64,000 nucleotides of DNA from assembly GCA_045597125.1 (NCBI GenBank), contig JAZODR010000021.1:35643-99642 (forward strand). The letters are read 5' to 3'. The DNA comes from RGIG5579 sp045597125 (lineage in GTDB: Bacteria > Bacillota > Clostridia > Oscillospirales > SIG627). Below are positions 34,515-43,510 of this stretch, piece by piece (the stretch's first letter is position 1; each line of letters starts with the position of its first letter). Below the pieces are notes generated by a model that saw only the letters and a program-made list of their open reading frames with translations, searched no databases and was not told the origin of the DNA. A program made the position numbers and the translations under genes.

Positions 34515-36383
34515 TTAGAAATAAATGCTGAAGTATTTTTGGTCGGGGATTATTTCGCTTCCTGCAGATGCGTAATCGCATACAGGAATCGTAAAGCTCT
34601 TATCGCCTTTTGTAAAGGAAAGCGTTCCACTATAGAAGCAGTCTTCACGAGAGGTCTCTTTTGCAGAGAGGGTAAAAGTTTCGTCGATCAGATAATCCTT
34701 TCCGAAAATTTCTTCTTCGGTGCATCCGACAAATTTCGTTTTGCAAAGCAGGAGTGGCCCCAGCGTGATGGTGCAACGCTTTTCTTCCAGCCAAACATCT
34801 TCGCCCACGCAGGAGTAAGCGTGATTTCTGGTCAAGAATCGACGATACATCATGGTCTGCGCTTCTTTGTGATGGGTAATTTTTTTGTTGAAGGGATGGA
34901 TTTTGGGCTTTAAATCAAATTGCAGAACGAAATGATTTTCTCCTTTTTTCAAGGGAATGCTGTGGTAAGCATCTTCCAGTGTGATGGTTTGATCACCGCA
35001 ACGAAGTATTGTTTTTTCGCTCCAGGCAGGATTTCTCAAAGAAAGATTTTGGTCCTCTTTGGCACAATTGACTGAAATGGCAACCTTGCCCTCGGTAAAA
35101 TATCCGTCGCTGATTTGAACCTTGAAGGTTTTATTTTCAAACCGAAGCTTCTCATACAAATTGATGAAAAGCTGATCTTTTTTCTGCATAATTGCCGTTT
35201 CTACCATTGTGATAAAGGCGCGGGGCATATTATTGACGCAGCAATGATTGTGAACAAATTTTGCCTGTACTTCTACGTGGAAGTGCCGTCCTGCACCTCT
35301 TACACCTCTTGCGCCCCACTTTCCGTCACGATATACACCGGCTAGGAAAGCATTGTAAAAAATGCGCTCAAAGTAGTCCATATATTCTGCTTTACCTGTC
35401 AGCATAAACAGATCCTTGTAAAGACGCATCATATGAATAGAATCGCAAGGCTCAGAAATGGAATTGATCTCTCCTGCGGCACCTGCAAACATATCGTTAA
35501 AACCGGCACTGCCAACAAGATTTCTCTCGTATGTTTCCAAAATTTTGGCATATCCCTCGCAAGCGCGGAGATAAATTTCTTCACCGGTCAGACGGTAGTA
35601 TTCTGCCAGACCCTCGTAACAGGAAGTCATTTCGTAAATTTTTGCCCAAGTGAAGGGATTTTCCAGCCAAAGGTGGAAGGGTTTTTCTGCGATGGCATTT
35701 TCGATGAGCATAGGGGTACGGCTTGCGGGATCTTCAAATTCCGCTACAATCTGTTTTGCGTAGGAGAAGAAGCGCTCATCTTCCGTATATTGATACAGGA
35801 GCAAAAGAGGTTTTAGAATGGAGCAACTGGGCATTCCCAAAAACGTGCCGGTGTCACCCAAGGGGATATTATTCTTCGCCAGTTCTTCGAAAAGATGGGT
35901 TGTGTGTCTTACGGCTGCTTTTAAAATTTCGGGATCATTTGAAAGTTCATAGCAAGAAAGCAGACCCCAAAGAGTATATTTTCTGCACCAAACGTTCCAG
36001 TTAATGTACTCGGGGGTGGCAAATACATGCAGCGAATCCTTATAGGAGCCGATATATCCGTCATCACGTGCAAAAGACATAACGTCATAAGCGCTCTGAA
36101 TCAAGAATTTTTTCAGCTCGGGATTACCGCAGTATTTGTATACTTCGCATCCGCTGATGACCCATTTGCCCCAGAATTCACCTTGCCAGATGCACACGGG
36201 CTCGTCATCGTCAGCCTTTGTTTCAAAGGCGCTCAGCGCTTCTTTGTAGATAACCTCTTTTGCAAACGGCGAAAAGATTCTTTCTTCAAAGAATTGATTC
36301 ATTCTGTCTTTGGTTTTTCCCTCTATCTTGATTTCACTTGGTAGGGGAGATTCAATTAAATTTTGCTTTTTATATAGAATCAT
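34515..36383 (-). CDS. GH127/DUF1680-type glycoside hydrolase (beta-L-arabinofuranosidase-like)
   Basis: Cytoplasmic-looking protein of 622 residues, no signal peptide. The N-terminal (alpha/alpha)6 barrel shows CRKYTLWGLLSCYE, the YLRACEGYAKILE repeat and the catalytic pair HNHCCVNNMPRA, matching the Cys-Cys of GH127/146 enzymes (the nucleophile is a zinc-bound Cys). C-terminal beta-sandwich domains follow (SLRNPAWSEKT). Family members release L-arabinofuranose or related sugars; the substrate here is not certain. Divergent from an AraC-type regulator, which probably controls it. Confidence 0.82.
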   Translation of the reverse strand: MILYKKQNLIESPLPSEIKIEGKTKDRMNQFFEERIFSPFAKEVIYKEALSAFETKADDDEPVCIWQGEFWGKWVISGCEVYKYCGNPELKKFLIQSAYDVMSFARDDGYIGSYKDSLHVFATPEYINWNVWCRKYTLWGLLSCYELSNDPEILKAAVRHTTHLFEELAKNNIPLGDTGTFLGMPSCSILKPLLLLYQYTEDERFFSYAKQIVAEFEDPASRTPMLIENAIAEKPFHLWLENPFTWAKIYEMTSCYEGLAEYYRLTGEEIYLRACEGYAKILETYERNLVGSAGFNDMFAGAAGEINSISEPCDSIHMMRLYKDLFMLTGKAEYMDYFERIFYNAFLAGVYRDGKWGARGVRGAGRHFHVEVQAKFVHNHCCVNNMPRAFITMVETAIMQKKDQLFINLYEKLRFENKTFKVQISDGYFTEGKVAISVNCAKEDQNLSLRNPAWSEKTILRCGDQTITLEDAYHSIPLKKGENHFVLQFDLKPKIHPFNKKITHHKEAQTMMYRRFLTRNHAYSCVGEDVWLEEKRCTITLGPLLLCKTKFVGCTEEEIFGKDYLIDETFTLSAKETSREDCFYSGTLSFTKGDKSFTIPVCDYASAGSEIIPDQKYFSIYF

Positions 36384-36480
36384 AATTTTTTACCACTCCT
36401 TTCTCTTTCATTTTATCATAAACTACATCTTGTTTTGTTATCAAATTCAGTGTTTTTTTAACAAAAAACGATTTTTTTTA

Positions 36481-36509
36481 TTGCTTACGTCCGGATAAGG
36501 TGTTATAAT
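36481..36509 (+). promoter_or_regulatory. Promoter of the AraC-type regulator gene
   Basis: TTGCTT (36481-36486), a 17-bp spacer and a perfect TATAAT (36504-36509) precede AGGAG and the ATG at 36529. The divergent glycosidase promoter must lie in the adjoining A/T-rich 36384-36480. Confidence 0.65.
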
Positions 36510-36528
36510 AAAGAAAAGGAGTGATGAA

Positions 36529-37377
36529 ATGGATCCGCTGCGCAATCTTTCCCCTTTTGTTTATTCTATGGGCAAAACGGTTCGGAATAAAATGAAAAAC
36601 CCCCATACTTTTTCTATGGAGTGTTGTAATGTTTTTATCTTTGTTACCCAAGGCAATGCCATTCATGAAGTGGATGGAAGAAAGCGAATTCTACAAAAAG
36701 GAACACTGGAGATTGTGCCACCCTTTTGCCGTCAGTCGATTATCGCTGCGGGGGAGGATACAGAGATTTATTATCTCTATTTTGATTTGTTTGATCGAGT
36801 CAATTTCCGTCAAGTTCCACGCAAGCCGTCGGTTAATGATGTTACGCGAGGTGAGCTTTACTTTGCGGATAAGCCTTCCTATAAAAATGCCGGGGAAGCC
36901 TTTGATCGGGTGATGGGGGTAATTCTTGACCTGCAGAAAAGTTTTGACCAGGAGGATGAATGGGGCTTTTTGGAGAGAAAAAGGTTGATGCTGGAACTGA
37001 TTCTTTTGTTTTTTCGCGCCAAGGAAGAGGGTATGGAACATACAAACGATTTTGCTTTTGGTCACGTAGCAAAGGCTATTCGTTTCATTGAAAAAAATTA
37101 TGGTGATCCTTCTCTGTGTGCCAAGAGTGTATCGGATTACGTGGGGCTAAATACGGAATATCTATCCAAGCTTTTCAATCGACAGATTCACTCCTCGCTT
37201 TCCGATTATATCCGCTCCACCAGAGTCAGCCGTTCCAAGGAATTGTTTTTCCTTTCTCAAAAGGTGCAAGACGTGGCTTTTTCTTGCGGTTTTTCCTCAT
37301 TGCCCTCTTTTTCTCGCACTTTTAAGATTTGTACGGGTTTGTCTCCAAGGGAATATTTGCGGTCTTTGCCGAAATAA
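36529..37377 (+). CDS. AraC family transcriptional regulator
   Basis: Sugar-responsive regulator type of 282 residues. The N-terminal cupin-like sensor (TFSMECCNVFIFVTQG, VDGRKRILQKGTLEIVPPFCR) is followed by two helix-turn-helix motifs (SVSDYVGLNTEYLSKLFNRQ and DVAFSCGFSSLPSFSRTFK, about 210-275) and the family ending GLSPREYLR. Divergent from the GH127-like gene, the likely target. Inducer unknown, presumably an arabinose-type sugar. Confidence 0.9.
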   Translation: MDPLRNLSPFVYSMGKTVRNKMKNPHTFSMECCNVFIFVTQGNAIHEVDGRKRILQKGTLEIVPPFCRQSIIAAGEDTEIYYLYFDLFDRVNFRQVPRKPSVNDVTRGELYFADKPSYKNAGEAFDRVMGVILDLQKSFDQEDEWGFLERKRLMLELILLFFRAKEEGMEHTNDFAFGHVAKAIRFIEKNYGDPSLCAKSVSDYVGLNTEYLSKLFNRQIHSSLSDYIRSTRVSRSKELFFLSQKVQDVAFSCGFSSLPSFSRTFKICTGLSPREYLRSLPK

Positions 37378-37418
37378 AGCATCCGGGGTTCACGGTTTCC
37401 GTGAACCCCGGATGCTTT
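37376..37418. terminator. Long inverted repeat, terminator-like
   Basis: A perfect 20-bp stem (37376-37395 with 37399-37418) lies between the convergent AraC-type gene and tRNA-Ala. T-runs are short on both sides, so it ends transcription mainly by stem stability. Confidence 0.65.
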
Positions 37419-37435
37419 AAAGGCCGATATATGTT

Positions 37436-37511
37436 TGGTGGAGCATAGGGGACTTGAACCCCTGACCCCAACACTGCCAGTGTTGTGCGCTCCCAACTGC
37501 GCTAATGCCCC
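37436..37511 (-). tRNA. tRNA-Ala(GGC)
   Basis: A complete cloverleaf on the minus strand: acceptor GGGGCAT/ATGCTCC, D arm AGCGCAGTTGGGAGCGC, anticodon loop CTGGCAG (anticodon GGC), T loop TTCAAGT, discriminator A and an encoded CCA. Confidence 0.95.
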
Positions 37512-37741
37512 GAATAATTACAATGGAAATTATAGCACAGGAAAGAAAAAAATGCAATGGTTTTCGAGAAGTTTTTATTTTTTCTGTGTTGGGTATCCGT
37601 AATTCTTTCAAATTTTTACTGTTTTGGGGAATTGCGGCTTTTTTCTTTGGAGCAGAAAAAGCAAAAAGAGCATATATTGACAGCGGAAAGCCGTTTTTGC
37701 GTTTTTCCGTTCCCGAATCAGGTCATTTTTTGGGGAAATCC

Positions 37742-37770
37742 TTGACAATAAGGAGATTTTGTGCTACTCT
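37742..37770 (+). promoter_or_regulatory. Promoter of the dapA-lysC-lysA operon
   Basis: Perfect TTGACA (37742-37747), 17-bp spacer, TACTCT (37765-37770), directly before the lysine riboswitch. The stretch 37512-37741 is otherwise without a gene. Confidence 0.75.
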
Positions 37771-37778
37771 TAATGTGT

Positions 37779-38007
37779 GATAGAGGTGCACTTAATCAAA
37801 AGTAATTTCCTTATTATGTGAGTTGCCGAAGCTTGGGAAATGAAAGGGATGGGTGCCGAAGCGGCTTCCGATCGGACGGGGAGTTTGCTGGCAGCTGAGA
37901 ATAAGATCTCTTCTGTTGTCGCAGTTATGCGGAGTGCTATCTGATTTCCTGAAGGTAACTTGTTTGTATTCGGAGACGGTGGCTGTTCTGCAGCTACCGA
38001 TTTTTTT
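37779..38007 (+). ncRNA. Lysine riboswitch (L box) with terminator
   Basis: The 230-base leader starts with GATAGAGGTGC, continues with AGTA and two GCCGAAG segments (loop/junction blocks of the L box), and ends in a terminator stem (37977-37985 with 37991-37999, one G-U pair) plus seven T residues. It would stop transcription of dapA-lysC-lysA when lysine is plentiful. I matched conserved blocks by eye and did not fold it fully. Confidence 0.82.
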
Positions 38008-38023
38008 AGAGAAAGGATATGCT

Positions 38024-38914
38024 ATGAAAAATACCATTTTCCGCGGTGCAGCCACGGCAATTATTACGCCTATGAAGCAGGACGGCTCGGTGGATTTTGA
38101 GAACTTTGCCAGACTTATCGAATTTCAAATTGAGGGTGGCATCCGTGCAATCGTTGTTTGCGGCACCACCGGTGAGGCGGCTACGCTTTCCACCGAGGAG
38201 CATATTTCCGTCATTGAATTTTGTGTTAAGACCGTAGCAGGCAGAGTACCTGTAATCGCAGGTACCGGTTCCAACGATACCGCTTACGGAATTGAGCTGA
38301 ATCATCTGGCTTGTCAGGCCGGTGCGGATGCACTTCTGATGGTGACTCCTTACTATAACAAGGCCACACAGAACGGGCTTTACGAGCATTTTAAGCGTAT
38401 TGCGGATGTTGCTGAAAAGCCCATCATTTTGTACAATGTGCCTTCCAGAACCGGTTGCAATTTGAAGCCTGAAACCGTTGCCCGTCTTGCCGATCACCCA
38501 ATGATCGTAGGTGTGAAGGAGGCAAGCGGTGACCTTTCTCAGGTTGCTACCCTTGCCGCTTTGTGCGGTGATAAGATTGATATTTATTCCGGAAACGATG
38601 ACCAAATTCTGCCCGTGCTTTCTCTGGGCGGCGCAGGTGTTATTTCCGTTTTGTCCAATCCCTTGCCTGCAGAAACCGAGGCAATTTGCCAAAAATTCTT
38701 TGAAGGGGATACCGAGGGCGCAAAGGACCTTCAGCTTCGCTATTTGCCTTTGGTTCATCTTTTGTTCTGCGAGGTAAATCCCATTCCTGCAAAAGCCGCA
38801 ATGAGTGCCATGGGCTTTGGTGAGAATGTTCTTCGGTTGCCTTTGACTGCTATGGAGGAGAAGAACCGCACGTGTTTACTCGAGGAAATGAGAAAGCAGA
38901 ATATTTTGCTTTGA
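38024..38914 (+). CDS. dapA: 4-hydroxy-tetrahydrodipicolinate synthase
   Basis: Enzyme of 296 residues condensing pyruvate with aspartate semialdehyde. It shows VVCGTTGEAATLS (substrate site), TPYYNKATQNGLYEHF, YNVPSRTGC (Tyr and Arg of the active site) and the Schiff-base lysine in VGVKEASGD (K166). The frame is open upstream to 37853 through the riboswitch, but AGAAAGGA before 38024 and homology set the start. First structural gene of the lysine-riboswitch operon; its product also feeds SpoVFAB for spore dipicolinate. Confidence 0.96.
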   Translation: MKNTIFRGAATAIITPMKQDGSVDFENFARLIEFQIEGGIRAIVVCGTTGEAATLSTEEHISVIEFCVKTVAGRVPVIAGTGSNDTAYGIELNHLACQAGADALLMVTPYYNKATQNGLYEHFKRIADVAEKPIILYNVPSRTGCNLKPETVARLADHPMIVGVKEASGDLSQVATLAALCGDKIDIYSGNDDQILPVLSLGGAGVISVLSNPLPAETEAICQKFFEGDTEGAKDLQLRYLPLVHLLFCEVNPIPAKAAMSAMGFGENVLRLPLTAMEEKNRTCLLEEMRKQNILL

Positions 38915-38925
38915 GGTGAAGTGGA

Positions 38926-40242
38926 ATGTTGAAAGTTGTTAAATTCGGCGGAACCAGCCTTGCTTCTGCAGAGCAGTTCCGTAAGGTGCGTGACATTGTT
39001 CTCGCAGATAAAAATCGTCGCTACGTGGTGGCAAGCGCTCCCGGCAAGCGTTTCAGTGCCGATATTAAGGTCACGGATTTGCTCCTTTCCTGCTACCGTT
39101 TGGCACGTGAGGATGAAAGCTTTGATGAGCCTTTTAATCAGATTTGCGATCGTTTTCGAGAGATTATCCAAAATTTGGGAATTGATTTTTCTCTGGAGGA
39201 TGACTTTGCCGCTTTTCGCGAAAGAGTGCGTAAGGGAGCAAGTGAAGCGTATATTGCTTCCCGAGGAGAGCATTTTAATTCCAAGATTCTTGCGGCTTAT
39301 CTGGGTTTTCCCTTTGTGGAAAGCGCAGAGGTGATCATTTTTGATCAGAAGGGTCGTCTTTTGGAAGAGGAGACCAATGAGAGAATTGCCGCTAAGCTGA
39401 GCCAGTATTCCTGTGCGGTGCTTCCCGGCTTTTACGGTGCTACCGAATTCGGAGATATCCGTATTTTTTCTCGTGGCGGTTCCGATGTTACAGGTTCTTT
39501 GGTTGCCCGTGGCTTGAAGGCGGATTTGTACGAAAATTGGACCGATGTTTCGGGCCTTTTGATGGCAGATCCCCGTATTGTAAAGAACCCCCGTTCTATT
39601 GAGGTTGTGACTTACCGCGAACTTCGTGAGCTTTCCTATATGGGTGCCAGTGTGCTCCATGAGGATGCTATTTTCCCTGTTCGCCGCGAAGGAATCCCGA
39701 TTAATATCCGTAATACCGAGGACCCCGATCACGTGGGTACTATGATTGTAGAGCGTGCTGATAAGAATGTGGGCATCGTTACCGGTATTGCCGGTAAGAA
39801 GGGCTTCGGCGCCATCTATATTGAGAAAGGTATGATGAATAACGAACTGGGCTTCGGCAGAAGGGTTCTTTCCGTGCTGGAGGAAAAGGGAATTAGCTTC
39901 GAGCATTTCCCCAGCGGTATTGATACCATGACCGTGGTTGTGGATCGCGCTTCTCTGTTTGGGCACGAAAATGAATTGATTCACGCGATGCAAAAAGCGG
40001 TGAACCCCGATCACATTCATTTGGTAGAGGACCTTTGTCTGATTGCCGTGGTGGGTCGCGGTATGATGGGCTCTCCCGGTACGGCGGCAAGACTCTTTAC
40101 CGCCCTTGCCAAGGAGAATATCAATATTCGTATGATCGATCAGGGCTCCAGTGAGTTAAATATTATTGTGGCTTTAGAGGAGAAGGATTATGAAAAGGCG
40201 ATTCGCGCCATTTATAATGGCTTTTCCCAGGAGAATGAATAA
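38926..40242 (+). CDS. lysC: Aspartate kinase
   Basis: Enzyme of 438 residues phosphorylating aspartate, the entry step to lysine, threonine and methionine. The N-terminal kinase domain has VKFGGTSLASAEQ and SRGGSDVTGSLVARGL. The C-terminal part carries two ACT domains (GIAGKKGFGAIYI; CLIAVVGRGMMGSPGTAARLFTALAKENI in outline), the usual site of lysine or threonine inhibition. It follows dapA by 11 bp. Confidence 0.95.
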   Translation: MLKVVKFGGTSLASAEQFRKVRDIVLADKNRRYVVASAPGKRFSADIKVTDLLLSCYRLAREDESFDEPFNQICDRFREIIQNLGIDFSLEDDFAAFRERVRKGASEAYIASRGEHFNSKILAAYLGFPFVESAEVIIFDQKGRLLEEETNERIAAKLSQYSCAVLPGFYGATEFGDIRIFSRGGSDVTGSLVARGLKADLYENWTDVSGLLMADPRIVKNPRSIEVVTYRELRELSYMGASVLHEDAIFPVRREGIPINIRNTEDPDHVGTMIVERADKNVGIVTGIAGKKGFGAIYIEKGMMNNELGFGRRVLSVLEEKGISFEHFPSGIDTMTVVVDRASLFGHENELIHAMQKAVNPDHIHLVEDLCLIAVVGRGMMGSPGTAARLFTALAKENINIRMIDQGSSELNIIVALEEKDYEKAIRAIYNGFSQENE

Positions 40243-40253
40243 TAAGGATTTTT

Positions 40254-41549
40254 ATGATTTGTGAAAATTTGACTGTCGTTTCCGGTAGACTTTTGTTTGC
40301 AGGCAGGGATTTGCGTCAGCTTGCGGATAAATACGGAACTCCCTTGTATCTGATGGATGAGGAGCGCATTCGTGAAAAGTGTCGCATTTACCGTCAGGCA
40401 ATGATGGAGGCATTCGGAGAAAATGCGATGCCCGTTTACGCAAGTAAGGCCCTTTCTTTCCGTAGAATGTATGCGATTATGCAGGAAGAAAAAATGGGTA
40501 TCGAGGTAGTTTCTCCCGGCGAGATCTATACGGCAAAAAGCGCCGGAGCGGATCTTTGTGATGCTTATTTTAATGGCAATAATAAAACCGATTCGGATAT
40601 TGCTTATGCCATGGATTGCGGCGTTGGCTATTTTGTGGTAGATAACGAAGAGGAAATTGATGCTATCGGGCGCATTGCTACCCGGCGCGATAAAAAGCAG
40701 AAAGTGCTGCTGCGCATTACTCCCGGCATAGATACGCATACCTATGAGGCCATTCAGACGGGCCAGGTGGATTCTAAATTCGGCTCCGCCATCGAAACGG
40801 GTCAGGCAATGGCAATTACCAAAAAAAGTCTTGGGACAGACGGCGTGGAGCTGGTTGGATTCCATTGCCATGTGGGAAGTCTGGTATTCGATTCTGACAC
40901 CTTCCTTCGTTCTGCGGCGATTATGTTTGCCTTTATGAATGACGTCCGCAAGGAAACGGGCTTTGTGGCAAAGGAACTTTCCCTTGGCGGCGGCTATGGT
41001 GTTCGTTATACCGAGTCTGATCCCGAACTGGATCTGCGCGCCAATATTCTCTCTGTGGGAAAAGAGGTTGCATCTCTTTGTGAGCATTACTCCTATCCCT
41101 GTCCCAAAATGATCCTTGAGCCGGGCCGAAGCATTGTTGCTGATGCAGGATTGACGCTTTATACCGTTGGCACGGTTAAGCGCATTCCCGGCTACAAAAC
41201 CTATGTTTCCGTAGATGGCGGTATGACCGATAATCCCCGTTTTGCCCTTTACGGCGCAGTACATATTCCCGTACTGCCCGAGAAAATGGATGAAAAAGCG
41301 GATATGACTTGCTCCGTGGTGGGACGTTGCTGCGAAAGCGGCGATATTCTTTGTCAGGGTGCCGGTCTTCCGTCTTCCGTGTGCCGCGGCGATCTTCTTG
41401 CCGTATTGACCACCGGTGCGTATAATTACTCTATGGCGTCCCATTACAATCGGATTCCAAAGCCACCCGTGGTAATGCTTTCCGCTGCTGGTGACTACGT
41501 GGCTGTCCGCCGTGAGACCTATGAGGATCTAACACAGTTTGATGTATAA
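40254..41549 (+). CDS. lysA: Diaminopimelate decarboxylase
   Basis: PLP enzyme of 431 residues making L-lysine from meso-diaminopimelate. It shows YASKALS (PLP lysine, K64), FHCHVGS, LGGGYGV, ILEPGRSIVADAG and the late CCESGD motif with the active-site cysteine. Last gene of the riboswitch operon, 11 bp after lysC. Confidence 0.95.
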   Translation: MICENLTVVSGRLLFAGRDLRQLADKYGTPLYLMDEERIREKCRIYRQAMMEAFGENAMPVYASKALSFRRMYAIMQEEKMGIEVVSPGEIYTAKSAGADLCDAYFNGNNKTDSDIAYAMDCGVGYFVVDNEEEIDAIGRIATRRDKKQKVLLRITPGIDTHTYEAIQTGQVDSKFGSAIETGQAMAITKKSLGTDGVELVGFHCHVGSLVFDSDTFLRSAAIMFAFMNDVRKETGFVAKELSLGGGYGVRYTESDPELDLRANILSVGKEVASLCEHYSYPCPKMILEPGRSIVADAGLTLYTVGTVKRIPGYKTYVSVDGGMTDNPRFALYGAVHIPVLPEKMDEKADMTCSVVGRCCESGDILCQGAGLPSSVCRGDLLAVLTTGAYNYSMASHYNRIPKPPVVMLSAAGDYVAVRRETYEDLTQFDV

Positions 41550-41583
41550 AAAAACTCCCATTCAACTGAATGGGAGTTTTTTT
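41548..41583. terminator. Bidirectional intrinsic terminator
   Basis: A 17-bp stem (41548-41564 with 41567-41583) with A/T runs on both sides ends the lysine operon on the plus strand and tRNA-Pro on the minus strand. Confidence 0.85.
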
Positions 41584-41659
41584 GGTCGAGATGACAGGAT
41601 TCGAACCTGCGACTTCTGCGTCCCGAACGCAGCGCTCTACCAAACTGAGCCACATCTCG
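41583..41659 (-). tRNA. tRNA-Pro(CGG)
   Basis: A complete cloverleaf on the minus strand: acceptor CGAGATG/CATCTCG, D arm TGGCTCAGTTTGGTAGAGC, anticodon stem CTGCG/CGCAG with loop TTCGGGA (anticodon CGG), T loop TTCGAAT, encoded CCA. Confidence 0.93.
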
Positions 41660-41750
41660 AAAAATATTGAATTGTAAGTAGTTTGCACGCAGAAATCGCA
41701 GGAACCTGCGACTGCTTCTCGTTGACACCGTGATTCTGCCATCGCCATTC

Positions 41751-41817
41751 GGCTCGTCACAATCGGGTGTCTGCCGTAAAGAGTCTGCGAAAAAGACACC
41801 CGTGTCTTTTTCTTGCC
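41751..41817 (-). repeat. tRNA-associated hairpin repeat, copy 1
   Basis: A 67-base unit beginning GGCAAGAAAAAGACAC, forming the stem AAAAAGACAC/GTGTCTTTTT, and ending GACACCCGATTGTGACGAGCC (in outline). A second copy lies at 63580-63647, with a compensatory change in the stem. Both copies sit beside tRNA fragments. Confidence 0.65.
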
Positions 41818-41822
41818 ACTTC

Positions 41823-41864
41823 CGTCCCGAACGCAGCGCTCTACCAAACTGAGCTACATCTCGA
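41823..41864 (-). pseudogene. Truncated tRNA-Pro, 5' half
   Basis: 42 bases match the first half of the neighbouring tRNA-Pro with one difference, from the acceptor strand to just past the anticodon loop. Homology then breaks down and the hairpin repeat begins. A short piece of the T arm (AGTCGCAGGTTC, about 41698-41709) follows beyond the repeat, so a second tRNA-Pro copy appears to have been interrupted. Confidence 0.75.
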
Positions 41865-42030
41865 TGGAAAAAAGTTAGCCTAATTATTATATCATTTTTT
41901 CGTCTTTTGTCAAGGGAAAAAAGGGTGATATCCTTTTGGCGGTTGAACTGGAATTTTTGGTGAATTGGGTTGAAATATGCAGTATTTTTTGATAAAATGG
42001 ATTTCACAGATTGAAAGAAAGGTGATTTCT

Positions 42031-42681
42031 ATGAAGAAAAAGGAAGTTTTGAAGCGTTATCTGCTTTTTATTTTATGTTTATTTTTTATTGGTTTGGGAA
42101 TTGCTTTGGCAAAGCATAGCAATCTGGGTATTTCGCCTATTTCCTCGGTGGCAAATGTGCTGAGCATGAAGTGGAATTTTCTGACTCTGGGAAACTGGCT
42201 GACGGCGATGAATTGTGTATTTATTTTATTGCAGATTTTGATCCTGCGCAAAAATTTCAAGTTGTATCAGCTTTTGCAGCTTCCGCTTTCTTTCATTTTC
42301 GGTTATTTTACCGATCTTGGCTTGTTTATTGTAAGGGGACTTCCCAATTCCTTTTATCTCATTCAACTCTTGATTCAGCTTGTGGGTATTGCGGTATTGG
42401 GTTTTGGTATTGCGCTGGGCGTGATTGCCAATGTGATGCTCAATTCTCCTGAGGCATTTGTAAAGGCAGTTTCTGATACCACGAAAAAAGAGTTTGGCTT
42501 CTTGAAGGTTGCGCTGGACGTAACGATGGTGGTTCTGGCCATTACCTTCTCTCTGATTTTCTTCGGAAAAATTGAGGGAATCCGAGAGGGCACGGTTATT
42601 ACTGCACTTCTGGTAGGTCTTTGTGTGAAATTTTTCCGCGGTCTTCTCCAAAAGCCTTTGGAAGTCTTTTTGAAAAAATAA
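42031..42681 (+). CDS. YczE/YitT-like membrane protein
   Basis: Polytopic protein of 216 residues with about five hydrophobic segments. It resembles the YczE/YyaS group: LFFIGLGIALAKHSNLGISPISS near the N-terminus (in outline), FIFGYFTDLG in the middle and GLCVKFFRGL near the end. Function unknown. The reading frame is open from 41977, but GAAAGGTG sets the ATG at 42031. Single gene, convergent with murI. Confidence 0.8.
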   Translation: MKKKEVLKRYLLFILCLFFIGLGIALAKHSNLGISPISSVANVLSMKWNFLTLGNWLTAMNCVFILLQILILRKNFKLYQLLQLPLSFIFGYFTDLGLFIVRGLPNSFYLIQLLIQLVGIAVLGFGIALGVIANVMLNSPEAFVKAVSDTTKKEFGFLKVALDVTMVVLAITFSLIFFGKIEGIREGTVITALLVGLCVKFFRGLLQKPLEVFLKK

Positions 42682-42688
42682 ATTTGTT

Positions 42689-42724
42689 AAAAACACCGCT
42701 TGCAGTGGCAAGCGGTGTTTTTTT
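42689..42724. terminator. Bidirectional intrinsic terminator
   Basis: A 15-bp stem (42689-42703 with 42708-42722), AGTG loop and T-runs lie between the YczE-like gene and murI. Confidence 0.85.
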
Positions 42725-43496
42725 ATAACTCCAAAAGCTTTTGAGAAAGAGCCAGAATGGCGGGATCGGTTTTGCTGTTGAAAAAGGTTACCTTACCGCC
42801 GTCTTCTTTGGGGGAGAGAAGGGAGTATTCCTCTAAACGGCGGCGGGTTTGCTTTGCCGTGCCGTAGCCACCGTCAAAAATAGTAGCATTGGGAAATAGC
42901 TTTGTAATTGTGCCGCGGATAAGGGGATAGTGGGTGCAGCCCAAAACGATTCCGTCGGCGCTTTGTGGATCAAAGGGCGCGAAGCGCTCGGTTAGATATT
43001 TTTCGAGTTCGGTGCCTTCCAAAATTCCCGCTTCGATCAATTCTACAAGACCGGGGCATGGGACCTTTATGATATTGGCATCGTTTTCGTAAAAGTGTAA
43101 TAAATTAGAAAATTTTTCCTGCTCCAACGTCATCGGGGTTGCCATAACCAAAATTCTGGGATGTTCTGCGGAAAGAACTGCGGGCTTTAGTGCCGGCTCA
43201 ATTCCAATGACGGGAATTTTTGCATATTTTTCTCGTAAAACGGGAATGGCAACGCTGGTAGCCGTATTGCACGCTACCACCAAGGCCTTCGCTCCTTTCT
43301 CAAGGAGAAATTCCGCTGCGGAGAGGGAAAGATTTACCACTTCATCAACCTCTTTTGTTCCGTAAGGCGCGTGGGCGGAATCTCCGTAATAGAGAAAATT
43401 TTCACCGGGCAGAAGTTTAATCAGCTCCCGCAGGACACTGATACCACCCACACCGGAGTCCATTACACCAATGGGCATCAATTTGTTTTCATTCAT
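42723..43496 (-). CDS. murI: Glutamate racemase
   Basis: Enzyme of 257 residues making D-glutamate for peptidoglycan. It shows GVMDSGVGGISVLREL, LLPGENFLYYGDSAHAPYG, LVVACNTATS with the first catalytic cysteine, and VLGCTHYPLI with the second. Last gene of the long minus unit that runs from potA or alaS. Confidence 0.96.
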   Translation of the reverse strand: MNENKLMPIGVMDSGVGGISVLRELIKLLPGENFLYYGDSAHAPYGTKEVDEVVNLSLSAAEFLLEKGAKALVVACNTATSVAIPVLREKYAKIPVIGIEPALKPAVLSAEHPRILVMATPMTLEQEKFSNLLHFYENDANIIKVPCPGLVELIEAGILEGTELEKYLTERFAPFDPQSADGIVLGCTHYPLIRGTITKLFPNATIFDGGYGTAKQTRRRLEEYSLLSPKEDGGKVTFFNSKTDPAILALSQKLLEL

Positions 43497-43510
43497 GAAA
43501 GTTACCTTCC

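Noticed and set aside
38755..40020. 421-codon minus frame opposite lysC
   Set aside because: Shadow of lysC; no start signal.
40212..41444. 410-codon minus frame opposite lysA
   Set aside because: Shadow of lysA.
41431..42007. Frames across the tRNA-Pro region
   Set aside because: Translations of tRNA-derived sequence; typical spurious calls.
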